The notes under the pieces were generated by a model. That model saw nothing but the letters and a program-made list of their open reading frames with translations, had not been told where the DNA came from and ran no database searches. A stretch of 64,000 bases of DNA from UBA1479 sp048263775 (GTDB lineage Bacteria; Pseudomonadota; Alphaproteobacteria; Rhodospirillales; Casp-alpha2), in NCBI GenBank assembly GCA_048263775.1, contig JBLXDU010000001.1:558001-622000 (forward strand), written 5' to 3'. Positions 33,225 to 41,362 of the stretch are shown here, piece after piece; within the stretch, counting starts at the first letter, position 1, and each line of letters opens with the position of its first letter. Position numbers and translations under genes: made by a program.

Positions 33225-33962
33225 ATGGACGTTTCCTACGGTGGCGCCTTTCTGGCGGGATTGCTGAGTTTCCTGTCGCCCTGCGTGTTGCCGCTGGTGC
33301 CGCCTTATCTGTGTTTCCTGGCCGGGACCACGTTCCAGGCCCTGGAGGCCCAGGGGGCGGGGGCCGACCGCGCGGCGCTGGCCCGCGTGCGTTGGACCGC
33401 GCTGGCTTTCGTTCTCGGATTCTCGACCGTGTTCGTTGGCATGGGGGCGACGGCGTCCGCCGTCGGCCAACTGATCGCCGAATACCACGCGATCTTTTCC
33501 AAGGTCGCGGGCGGGATCATCATCCTTTTGGGGTTGCAGTTCCTGGGGGTGTTCCGCCTCGGCTTCCTGCAGCGCGACGCTAGGTTCGAAGGCCCTAAGA
33601 AACCCATGGGCGTGTTCGGCGCCTATCTGGTAGGGCTTGCCTTCGCCTTCGGCTGGACGCCCTGTGTCGGACCCGTTCTGGCGGCGATCCTGATGGTTGC
33701 CGCGGGCGGTGACGGGCCGTGGTCGGGGGCATCGCTGCTGGCCATCTATTCGGCGGGCATCGGCCTGCCGTTCCTGGCCGCCGCCTTTGCGGTCGGCCCG
33801 TTCCTGGGTTTCATGAAACGCTTCCGCCGCCATATGGGCATGGTGGAAAAGGCCATGGGACTGTTCCTGGTGGTGACCGGGGTGCTGTTCCTGACGGGCA
33901 GTGTGTCAGAAATCGCCAACTGGCTGCTCAACACTTTCCCCAGCCTGGGCAAGGTCGGCTAG
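33225..33962 (+). CDS. soxV: CcdA/SoxV-family thiol transporter
   Basis: 245 residues with six hydrophobic helices. The DsbD/CcdA marks are both present: FLSPCVLPLVPPYLCF near residue 17 and GWTPCVGPVLAAIL near 144, giving the two membrane Cys. It carries reducing power from cytosolic thioredoxin to periplasmic partners, here probably SoxW and SoxS. It follows soxB after 38 bases, which favours the SoxV assignment over a general CcdA. Confidence 0.9.
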   Translation: MDVSYGGAFLAGLLSFLSPCVLPLVPPYLCFLAGTTFQALEAQGAGADRAALARVRWTALAFVLGFSTVFVGMGATASAVGQLIAEYHAIFSKVAGGIIILLGLQFLGVFRLGFLQRDARFEGPKKPMGVFGAYLVGLAFAFGWTPCVGPVLAAILMVAAGGDGPWSGASLLAIYSAGIGLPFLAAAFAVGPFLGFMKRFRRHMGMVEKAMGLFLVVTGVLFLTGSVSEIANWLLNTFPSLGKVG

Positions 33963-33980
33963 CCGCCACTGCCCGCCCGC

Positions 33981-34712
33981 TTACCCCAGCTTGAAGAACA
34001 GAATACGGTCGAAGGACCGCAGTTCGCGCAGGATGTTGACGACGCCAAGGGCATCCTTGCGCTCAACCGCCTGCGGCATCGACGAGATCGAGGCGTCGGC
34101 GCCGTCGTAAATGCGTTTGAAGTCGGCGGCTTTTTGGTAGTGGGCGGGGGCCATGGCGCGGCAGGCGCGCAGGATGTCGCGGTATTTCAGAGCGGCCTGC
34201 ATGACGGTGTCGGCGGTTCCGGGGACCGTGAAGTCCGGCCGGTCGTGGCGCCATTTAAACAGAAAATCCATGTGCCGGTTCAGGTCGGTGACGCATTCGG
34301 AATAGCCCTTGCGCCCAGCCCGGTCCCGCAGCCCATAGATAAGGTCGCGCACTGGGGCCAGTTCCTGGCGGGCTTCCTTGCCCTTTTCCTCATCCAGCAG
34401 ATCGGCGCCTTTTGAAATGCGGGCTGTGATGTCCTTCAGGTCGGCCGCGAACCGGCTGTCCTTGGCATAGGGCGGGGGCGGGGTGGCACCGTATGCGGCG
34501 AGAATCTCATCCCACACGGCCTGGGCCTGGCGCAGTTCGATCCCGGCCAGGGCCGCGTTGCCCGTGCGGGCATAGAACAGCGCGGCGCGGTAGCCGCCCT
34601 GGGCTTCGTCGACCAGGGAATCGAATTCCCCGGCATCCGCCGCCAGGGCCGGCCTGGGTGCGGCCAGCAATAGGCAGAACGCCGCGACGATAAAACTTAT
34701 TCTTGAAATCAC
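33981..34712 (-). CDS. unknown secreted helical protein in the sox locus
   Basis: 243 residues that I do not recognise. The first about 24 residues (ISRISFIVAAFCLLLAAPRPALA) are a Sec signal peptide. The mature part looks all-helical, with a Tyr/Ala-rich region (GGYRAALFYARTGNAALAGI), one CxxxL segment (YSECVTDLNRHMDFLFKWRHD) and a second Cys in LRACRAMAPAHYQKAADF. No heme CxxCH is seen, so it is not an ordinary cytochrome, though the helix pattern recalls four-helix bundles. GTG 34712 is chosen for the signal peptide; the AGGAAGG is rather far. It is divergent from soxW and shares the ATTC-N8-GAAT site, so it probably belongs to the Sox regulon. Confidence 0.75.
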   Translation of the reverse strand: MISRISFIVAAFCLLLAAPRPALAADAGEFDSLVDEAQGGYRAALFYARTGNAALAGIELRQAQAVWDEILAAYGATPPPPYAKDSRFAADLKDITARISKGADLLDEEKGKEARQELAPVRDLIYGLRDRAGRKGYSECVTDLNRHMDFLFKWRHDRPDFTVPGTADTVMQAALKYRDILRACRAMAPAHYQKAADFKRIYDGADASISSMPQAVERKDALGVVNILRELRSFDRILFFKLG

Positions 34713-34769
34713 GGTGATGGTTTCCTTCCTATAGCGTCTTGCCAGACCACGGCCCATGCGGTCAATATG

Positions 34770-34787
34770 CATTCAACAAAACGAATG
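34770..34787. promoter_or_regulatory. candidate SoxR operator, site 4: CATTC-N8-GAATG
   Basis: A perfect five-base inverted repeat, CATTC and GAATG, separated by eight bases (AACAAAAC). It exactly matches the ATTC-N8-GAAT word described for the SqrR repressor of Rhodobacter. It lies between soxW (start about 13 bases to the right if TTG 34800 is used) and the divergent unknown gene. Confidence 0.7.
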
Positions 34788-34799
34788 TGAGGTGCCGCC

Positions 34800-35459
34800 T
34801 TGGCATCAAGACAAGAGGACATCCGATCAGTGACTACCCGGCGACGTTTCAACGGATGGACCATGAGCGTTATCGGCGCCTTGGCCCTGACCTGTATGAC
34901 CTTTGGCGGTGTGCGTCCGGCCGCCGCCGCGACCATCGGCGCCGACGGTCTGATGACCGAGCCCTGGTTTCTCAATTCGTTCATGATCCTGAAGGAAGAC
35001 TTGGAGGAAGCGGCCCAGGCGGGCAAGCGGTTCGCCGTGATCTTCTCTCTCGAAGGCTGTCCCTATTGCCGGGAAATGCACGAGGTTAATTTCGCCCGCA
35101 AGGACATCAGCGATTTCGTGCGCGCCAATTTCAACATCCTGCAGATCAACATCATCGGATCGCGCATGGTGACCGATTTCGACGGCGAGGAGTTGTCGGA
35201 AAAGAAACTGGCCGAGAAATGGGGCGTGCGTTTCACGCCGACCACCATCTTTTTTCCCACGCTCGACAAATTGCCGGCGGGGGTGTCGGGCAAGAAGGCC
35301 GAGATCGCCCGCATGCCCGGCTACATGAAGCCGTTCCACTTCATGTCCATGTACCAGTTCGTCCAGGAACAGGCCTATCTAGACGGTAAGTTCGGGCCTT
35401 ATGTGCGGAAAAAGATCAACGCCCTGAAAAGTGCTGGGAAATCGCCGGAAAATTGGTGA
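34800..35459 (+). CDS. soxW: periplasmic thioredoxin SoxW
   Basis: 219 residues. A hydrophobic N-terminal signal with a twin-Arg-like TTRRRFNGW precedes a thioredoxin fold (about 60-165), active site CPYC in EGCPYCREMHEVNF, and cis-Pro in RFTPTTIFF. The long C-terminal helix (HFMSMYQFVQEQAYLDGKFG) fits SoxW. It should be the electron carrier between SoxV and the SoxYZ side. The TTG at 34800 is chosen for a GAGG seven bases upstream; ATG 34863 would cut away part of the signal. Confidence 0.88.
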   Translation: MASRQEDIRSVTTRRRFNGWTMSVIGALALTCMTFGGVRPAAAATIGADGLMTEPWFLNSFMILKEDLEEAAQAGKRFAVIFSLEGCPYCREMHEVNFARKDISDFVRANFNILQINIIGSRMVTDFDGEELSEKKLAEKWGVRFTPTTIFFPTLDKLPAGVSGKKAEIARMPGYMKPFHFMSMYQFVQEQAYLDGKFGPYVRKKINALKSAGKSPENW

Positions 35460-35495
35460 TTTCCCCAAAGTTTTTCAGCGCCTCGCCCTGGACAA

Positions 35496-35522
35496 CATAT
35501 TCATAAAATATATAATGTGAAT
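35496..35522. promoter_or_regulatory. candidate SoxR-type operator, site 5 (soxCD promoter)
   Basis: An AT-rich inverted repeat: CATATTC, then TGTGAAT (ATTC and GAAT 16 bases apart). It shares the ATATTCATAAAA...ATGTG core with sites 1, 2 and 3. It lies 67 bases upstream of soxC, where a promoter is expected. Confidence 0.6.
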
Positions 35523-35589
35523 TCCATCATTGAGCAGGTGACGCCGCCATCCGGGCGGGGCCGCCCCATAATTCTTGGAGCGCGCATTA

Positions 35590-36915
35590 ATGAACAAGAC
35601 TAAACCGCCGGCAAAGCCGGGGAACATCCAAATCCCATCCATCGATCAGCCGACCGATACCGGCCGCCGCAGGGCGCTTCTGGCCGGGCTTGGGGCCGCC
35701 GGCGGGGCCGCCGCCGCGGGTCTGATGACGCCCAGCCGCGCGTTGGCCGATCCGGCCAACCTGCCGCCGAATGTGGCCGACTGGTCGAAGGTCCTGGGGC
35801 CGGGCGTCGACGTCGCACCCTACGGCATGCCGTCCAAGTTCGAAAAGACCGTCATTCGCCGCTATGTCGACTGGTTGACCGCGACCCCGGAAAGTTCCAT
35901 CAACTTCACGCCGCTTTACGCCCTGGACGGCATGGTCACACCCAATGGATTGTGTTTCGAACGCCACCACGGCGGCGTCGCCGAAGTCATCCCCGACGAC
36001 TACCGCCTGATGATCCACGGCATGGTCGAACGGCCCCTGGTCTTTACCTATCAGGATCTCAAGCGCTTCCCGCCACAAAGCCGGTTCTATTTTCTGGAGT
36101 GCGCGGCCAACGGCGGCATGGAATGGCGCGGCGCGCAGTTGAACGGCGTGCAATTCACCCATGGCATGGTTCATTGCGTGCAATACACGGGCGTGCCGCT
36201 GCGCACCCTTCTGGAAGAAGCCGGCGTAAAGCCCAAGGCCAAGTGGCTGCTGGTCGAAGGTGGGGATTCGGCGGGCATGAACCGCTCCCTACCGCTGGAC
36301 AAGGCATTGGACGACTGCATGGTCGTCTATTCCATGAACGGCGAGCGCCTGCGCGCCGAACAGGGTTATCCTATCCGCCTTGTGGTGCCCGGGTTTGAAG
36401 GCAACATGTGGGTGAAATGGTTGCGCCGTATCGAAGTCGGTGACGGCGCCTGGATGGCCCGCGAGGAAACGTCGAAGTACACCGACCTCATGCCCGATGG
36501 CCGAGCCCGGCGGTTTACCTGGGAAATGGACGCCAAGTCGGTGATTACCAGCCCATGTCCCGAACTGCCGTGCAAGCAGAAGGGCCCGCAGGTCATCAAG
36601 GGCATCGCCTGGTCGGGACGCGGCAAGATCGCCCGTGTCGACGTCACCGTGGACGGCGGGCGCAACTGGCATCAGGCACGTTTGGAAGATCCGGTCCTGC
36701 CGAAATGCCTGACCCGCTTCTACCTCGACGGTTGGTCGTGGGACGGCAATCCGGCCTACCTGCAAAGCCGCGCCATTGACGAAACCGGTTATGTGCAGCC
36801 GGAAATGGCGGCGCTTCAGGCCGTGCGCGGAGTCAATTCCATCTACCACAACAACGCCATCCAGACTTGGCGCATCAATCCGACCGGGGAGGTGGAAAAT
36901 GTCCGCTTGGCGTAA
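35590..36915 (+). CDS. soxC: sulfane dehydrogenase molybdenum subunit SoxC
   Basis: 441 residues. A Tat signal (GRRRALLAGLGAAGGAAAAG, after a basic 25-residue leader) precedes a sulfite-oxidase-type Mo-pterin domain with the molybdenum Cys in FLECAANGG (about residue 174), and an Ig-like dimerisation domain (about 330-430). SoxC removes six electrons from the sulfane sulfur of SoxY-cysteine persulfide together with SoxD. The presence of SoxCD predicts complete oxidation of thiosulfate to sulfate without sulfur globules. Its 3' end overlaps soxD by 17 bases. Confidence 0.96.
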   Translation: MNKTKPPAKPGNIQIPSIDQPTDTGRRRALLAGLGAAGGAAAAGLMTPSRALADPANLPPNVADWSKVLGPGVDVAPYGMPSKFEKTVIRRYVDWLTATPESSINFTPLYALDGMVTPNGLCFERHHGGVAEVIPDDYRLMIHGMVERPLVFTYQDLKRFPPQSRFYFLECAANGGMEWRGAQLNGVQFTHGMVHCVQYTGVPLRTLLEEAGVKPKAKWLLVEGGDSAGMNRSLPLDKALDDCMVVYSMNGERLRAEQGYPIRLVVPGFEGNMWVKWLRRIEVGDGAWMAREETSKYTDLMPDGRARRFTWEMDAKSVITSPCPELPCKQKGPQVIKGIAWSGRGKIARVDVTVDGGRNWHQARLEDPVLPKCLTRFYLDGWSWDGNPAYLQSRAIDETGYVQPEMAALQAVRGVNSIYHNNAIQTWRINPTGEVENVRLA

Positions 36916-37969
36916 CCTGACCCTCACCGCCGTCGCAACGGCCGGGCTTCTCGCCCTGTCGACGGCCTCGGGCCATGCGGCCGACCGCAAATTCCCCCAA
37001 TTGGGCGCCCCCGCGACCCCGGAACAGATCCAAGCCTGGGACATTGACGTTCGTCCCGACGGGCTGGGGGCTCCTCCGGGATCGGGCACGGCGCCCCAGG
37101 GCGAAAAAGTCTACATCGAAAAATGCGCCGCCTGTCACGGCGATTTCGGCGAAGCCCGAGGCCGTTACCCGGTGTTGGTCGGCGGCCATGGCACGATGAA
37201 GGACGACCGTCCGGAAAAGACCGTGGGCAGCTACTGGCCCTATGCCTCGACCATCTTCGACTACATCAAGCGGGCCATGCCGTTCGGCGAGGCTCAGACT
37301 CTGACCAATGACGAGGTTTATGCCCTGACCGCGTTTCTGCTCAACATGAACGACGTGGTTGACTCATCCTTCGTGCTCGATGCCTCCAACATCGGCAAGA
37401 TCGAGATGCCCAACGCCAAGAACTTCTTTGACGACCCGCGCCCCGACGGCCAGACCGTCAAGGTGGCGGCTCTGTGCATGAAGGACTGCAAGCCTGAGGT
37501 GAAAGTCATCGGCCGCGCCAAGGTCATCGATGTGACGCCGGATAAGGGCGGTGTGGCGGCCAAGGCCGCGGCCGCGCCGACGGCGAAAACGGAAGCGACG
37601 CAGGTCGCGGCATCCGCCCAACCTGCGGGCGATCCCGAAGCCGGCAAGAAGGTGTTCCGCAAATGCGCCGCCTGCCATGTCATCGACAGTGCTGCGAACA
37701 AGATGGGCCCGTCATTGAAGGGCATTCTGGGCCGCACGGCAGGTTCCGTCGACGGGTTCCGCTATTCCAAAGCGTTTCAGGCAGCCAATGACAAGGGCCT
37801 GAAGTGGACCGACGATGCACTCAAGGCTTTCGTTGCCGATCCTAAGGACTTCGTGAAGGACCGGATCGGTGCCGACAAGGGCCGCACCCGCATGGCCTTC
37901 CCGGGCCTGCGCAAGGAACAGGATGTCGAAGACCTGCTGGCCTTCATGAAGGCCGCCGGGGGCGAATAA
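36899..37969 (+). CDS. soxD: sulfane dehydrogenase diheme cytochrome SoxD
   Basis: 356 residues. A Sec signal (about 1-28) precedes heme 1 at Cys76/Cys79/His80 (CAACH), an Ala/Pro/Thr-rich linker (about 225-245) and heme 2 at Cys256/Cys259/His260 (CAACH) in a class I cytochrome c domain (KMGPSLKGILGRTAGS). The start is ATG 36899 with GAGGTGG upstream, inside the end of soxC. SoxD accepts electrons from SoxC and passes them to small cytochromes. Last plus-strand gene of the locus. Confidence 0.96.
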   Translation: MSAWRNLTLTAVATAGLLALSTASGHAADRKFPQLGAPATPEQIQAWDIDVRPDGLGAPPGSGTAPQGEKVYIEKCAACHGDFGEARGRYPVLVGGHGTMKDDRPEKTVGSYWPYASTIFDYIKRAMPFGEAQTLTNDEVYALTAFLLNMNDVVDSSFVLDASNIGKIEMPNAKNFFDDPRPDGQTVKVAALCMKDCKPEVKVIGRAKVIDVTPDKGGVAAKAAAAPTAKTEATQVAASAQPAGDPEAGKKVFRKCAACHVIDSAANKMGPSLKGILGRTAGSVDGFRYSKAFQAANDKGLKWTDDALKAFVADPKDFVKDRIGADKGRTRMAFPGLRKEQDVEDLLAFMKAAGGE

Positions 37970-37982
37970 TCCGCATAGAAAA

Positions 37983-38014
37983 CCCCCGGGCGGTCCGCCG
38001 CTCGGGGGCTTTGA
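37983..38014. terminator. bidirectional terminator between soxD and soxR
   Basis: An 11-base-pair stem with one G-T pair (CCCCCGGGCGG / CCGCTCGGGGG) and a TCCG tetraloop. It is followed by CTTT on the plus strand and by TTTTC on the minus strand, so it can end both convergent genes. Confidence 0.85.
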
Positions 38015-38034
38015 TCTTAATCGGGAATGGTCCG

Positions 38035-38382
38035 TCAGGCGGCGGAGCGGGATGCAGCCTTGATCAGGCGGCGACGCTCCATGGCTTCTTCCGAACAGAA
38101 CAGGCCGTACATAAGTTCCAGCGTCTTGCCCGCTTCGTTGCTGGCCAGGCTGTAATAAATCGTCTTGCCCTCGCGCCGGGTTGCGACAAGGTCGTCGGCG
38201 CGCAGCCGCGCCAACTGCTGTGACAAGGTCGGCTGACGCAGATCAAGCGCCTGTTCCAGTTCGGTGACTGATTTTTCGCCGTCGCCCAGCATGCAGAGGA
38301 TGAGCAGGCGGTTTTCATTGGCCAGCGCCTTGAGAAACTGTGCCGCTTCCTTGGCGCCTTCAAGTACGTCTTCTTCTTTCAT
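38035..38382 (-). CDS. soxR: ArsR-family persulfide-type repressor (SoxR/SqrR/BigR-like)
   Basis: 115 residues. A winged-helix ArsR domain carries the recognition helix QPTLSQQLARLRADDLV and the wing TRREGKTIYYSLA. It has exactly two cysteines, Cys30 (LLILCML) and Cys96 (LFCSEE), placed as in SqrR and BigR, which form a tetrasulfide link with persulfides and leave the DNA. Its site at the end of the sox locus supports a sox repressor role. ATG 38382 is chosen; an ATG at 38427 has a poorly spaced site. It likely binds the ATTC/GAAT repeats seen through the locus, which is inference. Confidence 0.9.
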   Translation of the reverse strand: MKEEDVLEGAKEAAQFLKALANENRLLILCMLGDGEKSVTELEQALDLRQPTLSQQLARLRADDLVATRREGKTIYYSLASNEAGKTLELMYGLFCSEEAMERRRLIKAASRSAA

Positions 38383-38718
38383 GCGAGTCCGATCTCTCCA
38401 GGTTTGCCGCCGCAACACGGCGGGCATTCCTCCCTGGACCTTTTTTCGGCTCCGGCCTTCCGGCCAAGCCTTGAATTCTAAAACGCTGCCGATCTCCCCA
38501 CCGACGATCGGCCAAGTTTACGCCAATTGACAACGGTTCTCAATAACCCTGCTCGCCAGCCAGTAAAATGACCTACGGCGTCAATTTGGAAATAGGGACT
38601 AAACTACACCTTACGAAAACAATTTAATTTAATCGAATATATCGCACAACGGGAAAGTGGCCGCCACCGATAGGGGGCCGACACGGTCTCAACGGAATTA
38701 TTTGGGGAATCTGAGAAA
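38383..38718. other. 336-base intergenic region upstream of soxR
   Basis: No gene seen. It contains a short hairpin (GGCCGGAAGGCCGG) around 38450-38465 and an AT-rich tract (about 38610-38645, AATTTAATTTAATCGAATATAT) that resembles but does not clearly match the operator word of the sox sites. It should hold the soxR promoter and the 3' flank of the tRNA-Thr transcript. Confidence 0.4.
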
Positions 38719-38793
<75 letters not shown>

Positions 38794-38909
38794 ATCCGGG
38801 AGGTGAAGAGGGGCGGACAATAGTATAGGGTTTCCCCAATGACAAGTGTCCCTGAGCCCTTTATTTCATGGGCGGCAAAGACCCTGTTCAAGGCCGAATC
38901 GGAGGCAGC

Positions 38910-39080
38910 ATGACCCCGTCTGACGATGCGAAGAAACGCCCGGGCCAAAGCGGCGCCGGGGCCGAGGCGGAAGCGGCGCGCAAGGCGCGCCAGGCCGAAC
39001 AACTGCGGGCCAACCTGGCCAAACGCAAGGCCCAGCAACGTAAACGGGACATGGCCCCTTCCGGCAAAGAGGGCGCCTAG
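38910..39080 (+). CDS. small basic hypothetical protein
   Basis: 56 residues. GGAGG stands four to five bases before the ATG. The product is very rich in Ala, Lys, Arg and Gln (AEAARKARQAEQLRANLAKRKAQQRKRD) and is predicted to be one charged helix. It lies just before murA. Similar short Arg/Lys-rich proteins precede murA in many Alphaproteobacteria; no function is known. Confidence 0.7.
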   Translation: MTPSDDAKKRPGQSGAGAEAEAARKARQAEQLRANLAKRKAQQRKRDMAPSGKEGA

Positions 39081-39169
39081 GGGCGCTGGCATGGCCAGGG
39101 CCGGCTGGGCCCGGAAATAATCCCATTCCCGCCATGACAGGGCCCCATTTCTTCTGTTAATCAACGGTG

Positions 39170-40450
39170 ATGGACAGTATTCGCATCCGGGGCGGCCGCC
39201 CCTTGAACGGCACCATCGCCATCGGGGGGGCAAAGAACGCGGCCCTGCCCTTGATGGCCGTCTCTCTGTTGACCGAGGACCCGGTCGAGTTCACCAACAT
39301 GCCCATCCTCGCCGATCTGGCGACCATGGGCAGCCTGTTGGGTGAACTGGGCGTCGAATTGACGCGTACGGTCGACGACACCAGCAACGAACCCGTGGTG
39401 CGCCTGCAGGCACGCAAGATCATCGCGACGGAAGCCCCCTACGACCTGGTGCGCAAGATGCGGGCCTCGGTCGTCGTCATGGGCCCGCTGCTGGCCCGCG
39501 CCGGCAAGGCCCGCGTGTCCATGCCGGGCGGTTGCGCCATCGGCACCCGGCCCGTGGACCTGCACTTGAAGGCGCTGGAGGCCCTGGGGGCCGAGATCGA
39601 GTTGAAGGAAGGCTACATCCAGGCCACCGCGCCGAACGGTCTGAGCGGCGGGCATATCCTGTTTCCCAAGGTTTCCGTCGGAGCGACGGAAAATGCCCTG
39701 ATGGCCGCCACCCTGGCGAAGGGCGACACGGTCATCGCCAACGCGGCGCGCGAGCCCGAAATCACGGACCTTGCCAATTGCCTGACGGAAATGGGGGCGA
39801 AGATCACCGGTATCGGTACGGACACCCTGCGGATCACCGGCGTGGACCAGCTGTCCGGGACCCGCCACCGGGTCCTGCCCGACCGGATCGAAACCGGCAC
39901 CTATGCCGCCGCCGCCGCCATCACGGGGGGTGAGTTGACCCTGACCAATACCCGTGCCGACCTGATCGAAAGCGTGATCGACCTTCTGGAACGCGCCGGG
40001 GTCGAGGTGACGGAAACCAAGGACGGGCTCAAGGTCAATCGCGCCAATTGCGAACTGCGCGGCGTCGACAGCATGACCGAACCCTATCCCGGCTTTCCCA
40101 CCGACATGCAGGCCCAGATCATGGCCATGATGACTGTGGCCACAGGGGCCGCCATGATCACGGAAACCATTTTCGAAAACCGCTTCATGCATGTCCCCGA
40201 ACTGTGCCGCATGGGCGCCGACATCAACGTGCACGGGGCGTCGGCCATCGTGCGGGGCGTCAAGAAGTTGTCGGGGGCACCCGTCATGGCGACGGACCTG
40301 CGGGCGTCGGTATCGCTGGTCCTGGCGGGATTGGCGGCGGAGGGCGAAACCCAGGTCAACCGGGTCTATCACCTGGACCGCGGGTATGAGCGGCTGGAGG
40401 AAAAGCTGGCCGCCTGCGGCGCCGACATTGCCCGGGTGGCGGGGGTCTAA
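39170..40450 (+). CDS. murA: UDP-N-acetylglucosamine 1-carboxyvinyltransferase MurA
   Basis: 426 residues. It transfers enolpyruvate from PEP to UDP-GlcNAc, the first committed step of peptidoglycan synthesis in the cytosol. Key features are Lys in GGAKNAALPL, the catalytic Cys in MPGGCAIGTRP (the fosfomycin target), and the family sequences AAITGGELTL and DLRASVSLVLAGLAAEG. ATG 39170 is preferred to the GTG directly before it. Length is standard. Confidence 0.98.
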   Translation: MDSIRIRGGRPLNGTIAIGGAKNAALPLMAVSLLTEDPVEFTNMPILADLATMGSLLGELGVELTRTVDDTSNEPVVRLQARKIIATEAPYDLVRKMRASVVVMGPLLARAGKARVSMPGGCAIGTRPVDLHLKALEALGAEIELKEGYIQATAPNGLSGGHILFPKVSVGATENALMAATLAKGDTVIANAAREPEITDLANCLTEMGAKITGIGTDTLRITGVDQLSGTRHRVLPDRIETGTYAAAAAITGGELTLTNTRADLIESVIDLLERAGVEVTETKDGLKVNRANCELRGVDSMTEPYPGFPTDMQAQIMAMMTVATGAAMITETIFENRFMHVPELCRMGADINVHGASAIVRGVKKLSGAPVMATDLRASVSLVLAGLAAEGETQVNRVYHLDRGYERLEEKLAACGADIARVAGV

Positions 40451-40491
40451 GGCTTTTAGTATCCTTGCCGGAAAACCGGGAGGATGCCGCC

Positions 40492-41328
40492 ATGTCGAAG
40501 GTTCTGAGTCCAGAAGCCCTGAAACAATTCCAGGAAGATGGCTATTACGCGCCGGTCGATGTGCTTTCGGCGGCGGAGGCGCATGACCTGCGTGCGAGGA
40601 TTGAGGCCTTCGAGGCGTCCCAGGGCGCACCCCTCAACGGCCTGCAGCGCAATAAGACACACCTTCTGTTCAAATGGCTGGACGATCTGGTCCATGATGC
40701 CCGCATCGTCGACATGATGGAGGACATCCTGGGGCCCGACATCCTGTGTTGGAACACCCTCAGTTGGACTAAGGAAGCGGGTTCCGGACAATACGTTTCC
40801 TGGCATCAGGATTCCAACTACTGGGGTTTGGCCGGTGGCGAAGTGGTGACGGCCTGGCTGGCGCTGTCGGAAGCGAGCGAGCAAGCGGGCTGCATGCGTG
40901 TTCTGCCCGGCACCCATCTGGGTCCGCCCTTGAAGCACGAAGACCTCTACCATGAGAACAACATGCTGACCCGTGGCCAGGAGATCACCCAGGGCATCGA
41001 CGAGAGCAAAGCGGTGGCCATGCCGCTCAGGCCCGGACAGATGTCTCTTCATAATATCCGCTTGGCCCATGCCTCCGGCCCGAACCTTTCCGGGGACCGG
41101 CGGATCGGCATTTCGTTCCATTACATGCCGGCCAAGGCCATGCAGAGCGTCGGCCAATGGGATTCCGCCGCCCTGGTACGCGGCCGGGACCGCTTCAACC
41201 ACTTCGAACACACCCCCCGGGTCAAGGCGGACATGGACCCGGAAACCGTCGCCTATCACGCCCGCGCGGCCGAAGCCGTGCGCCAGGTGCTGTACCACGG
41301 CGCGGATCAGATGACGGGCAAGCTGTAG
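40492..41328 (+). CDS. phytanoyl-CoA dioxygenase (PhyH) family protein
   Basis: 278 residues with an Fe(II)/2-oxoglutarate dioxygenase core. The iron-binding HxD lies in SWHQDSNYWG (about residue 103-105) and the distal His in RLAHASGPN, followed by the 2-oxoglutarate Arg in DRRIGISFHY. The substrate is unknown; family members hydroxylate CoA esters, ectoine, quorum signals and other molecules. Residues 66-75 (WLDDLVHDAR) and MEDILGPDILCWN fit bacterial PhyH. GGAGG precedes the ATG by eight bases. It is an accessory gene between murA and hisG. Confidence 0.9.
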   Translation: MSKVLSPEALKQFQEDGYYAPVDVLSAAEAHDLRARIEAFEASQGAPLNGLQRNKTHLLFKWLDDLVHDARIVDMMEDILGPDILCWNTLSWTKEAGSGQYVSWHQDSNYWGLAGGEVVTAWLALSEASEQAGCMRVLPGTHLGPPLKHEDLYHENNMLTRGQEITQGIDESKAVAMPLRPGQMSLHNIRLAHASGPNLSGDRRIGISFHYMPAKAMQSVGQWDSAALVRGRDRFNHFEHTPRVKADMDPETVAYHARAAEAVRQVLYHGADQMTGKL

Positions 41329-41362
41329 GGCAATCTGCCGGAATAAGGGGGGCGGCCGGGGC

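Noticed and set aside
39161..40630. 489-residue minus-strand frame opposite murA
   Set aside because: MurA on the plus strand is complete with all catalytic residues; the shadow has no family features.
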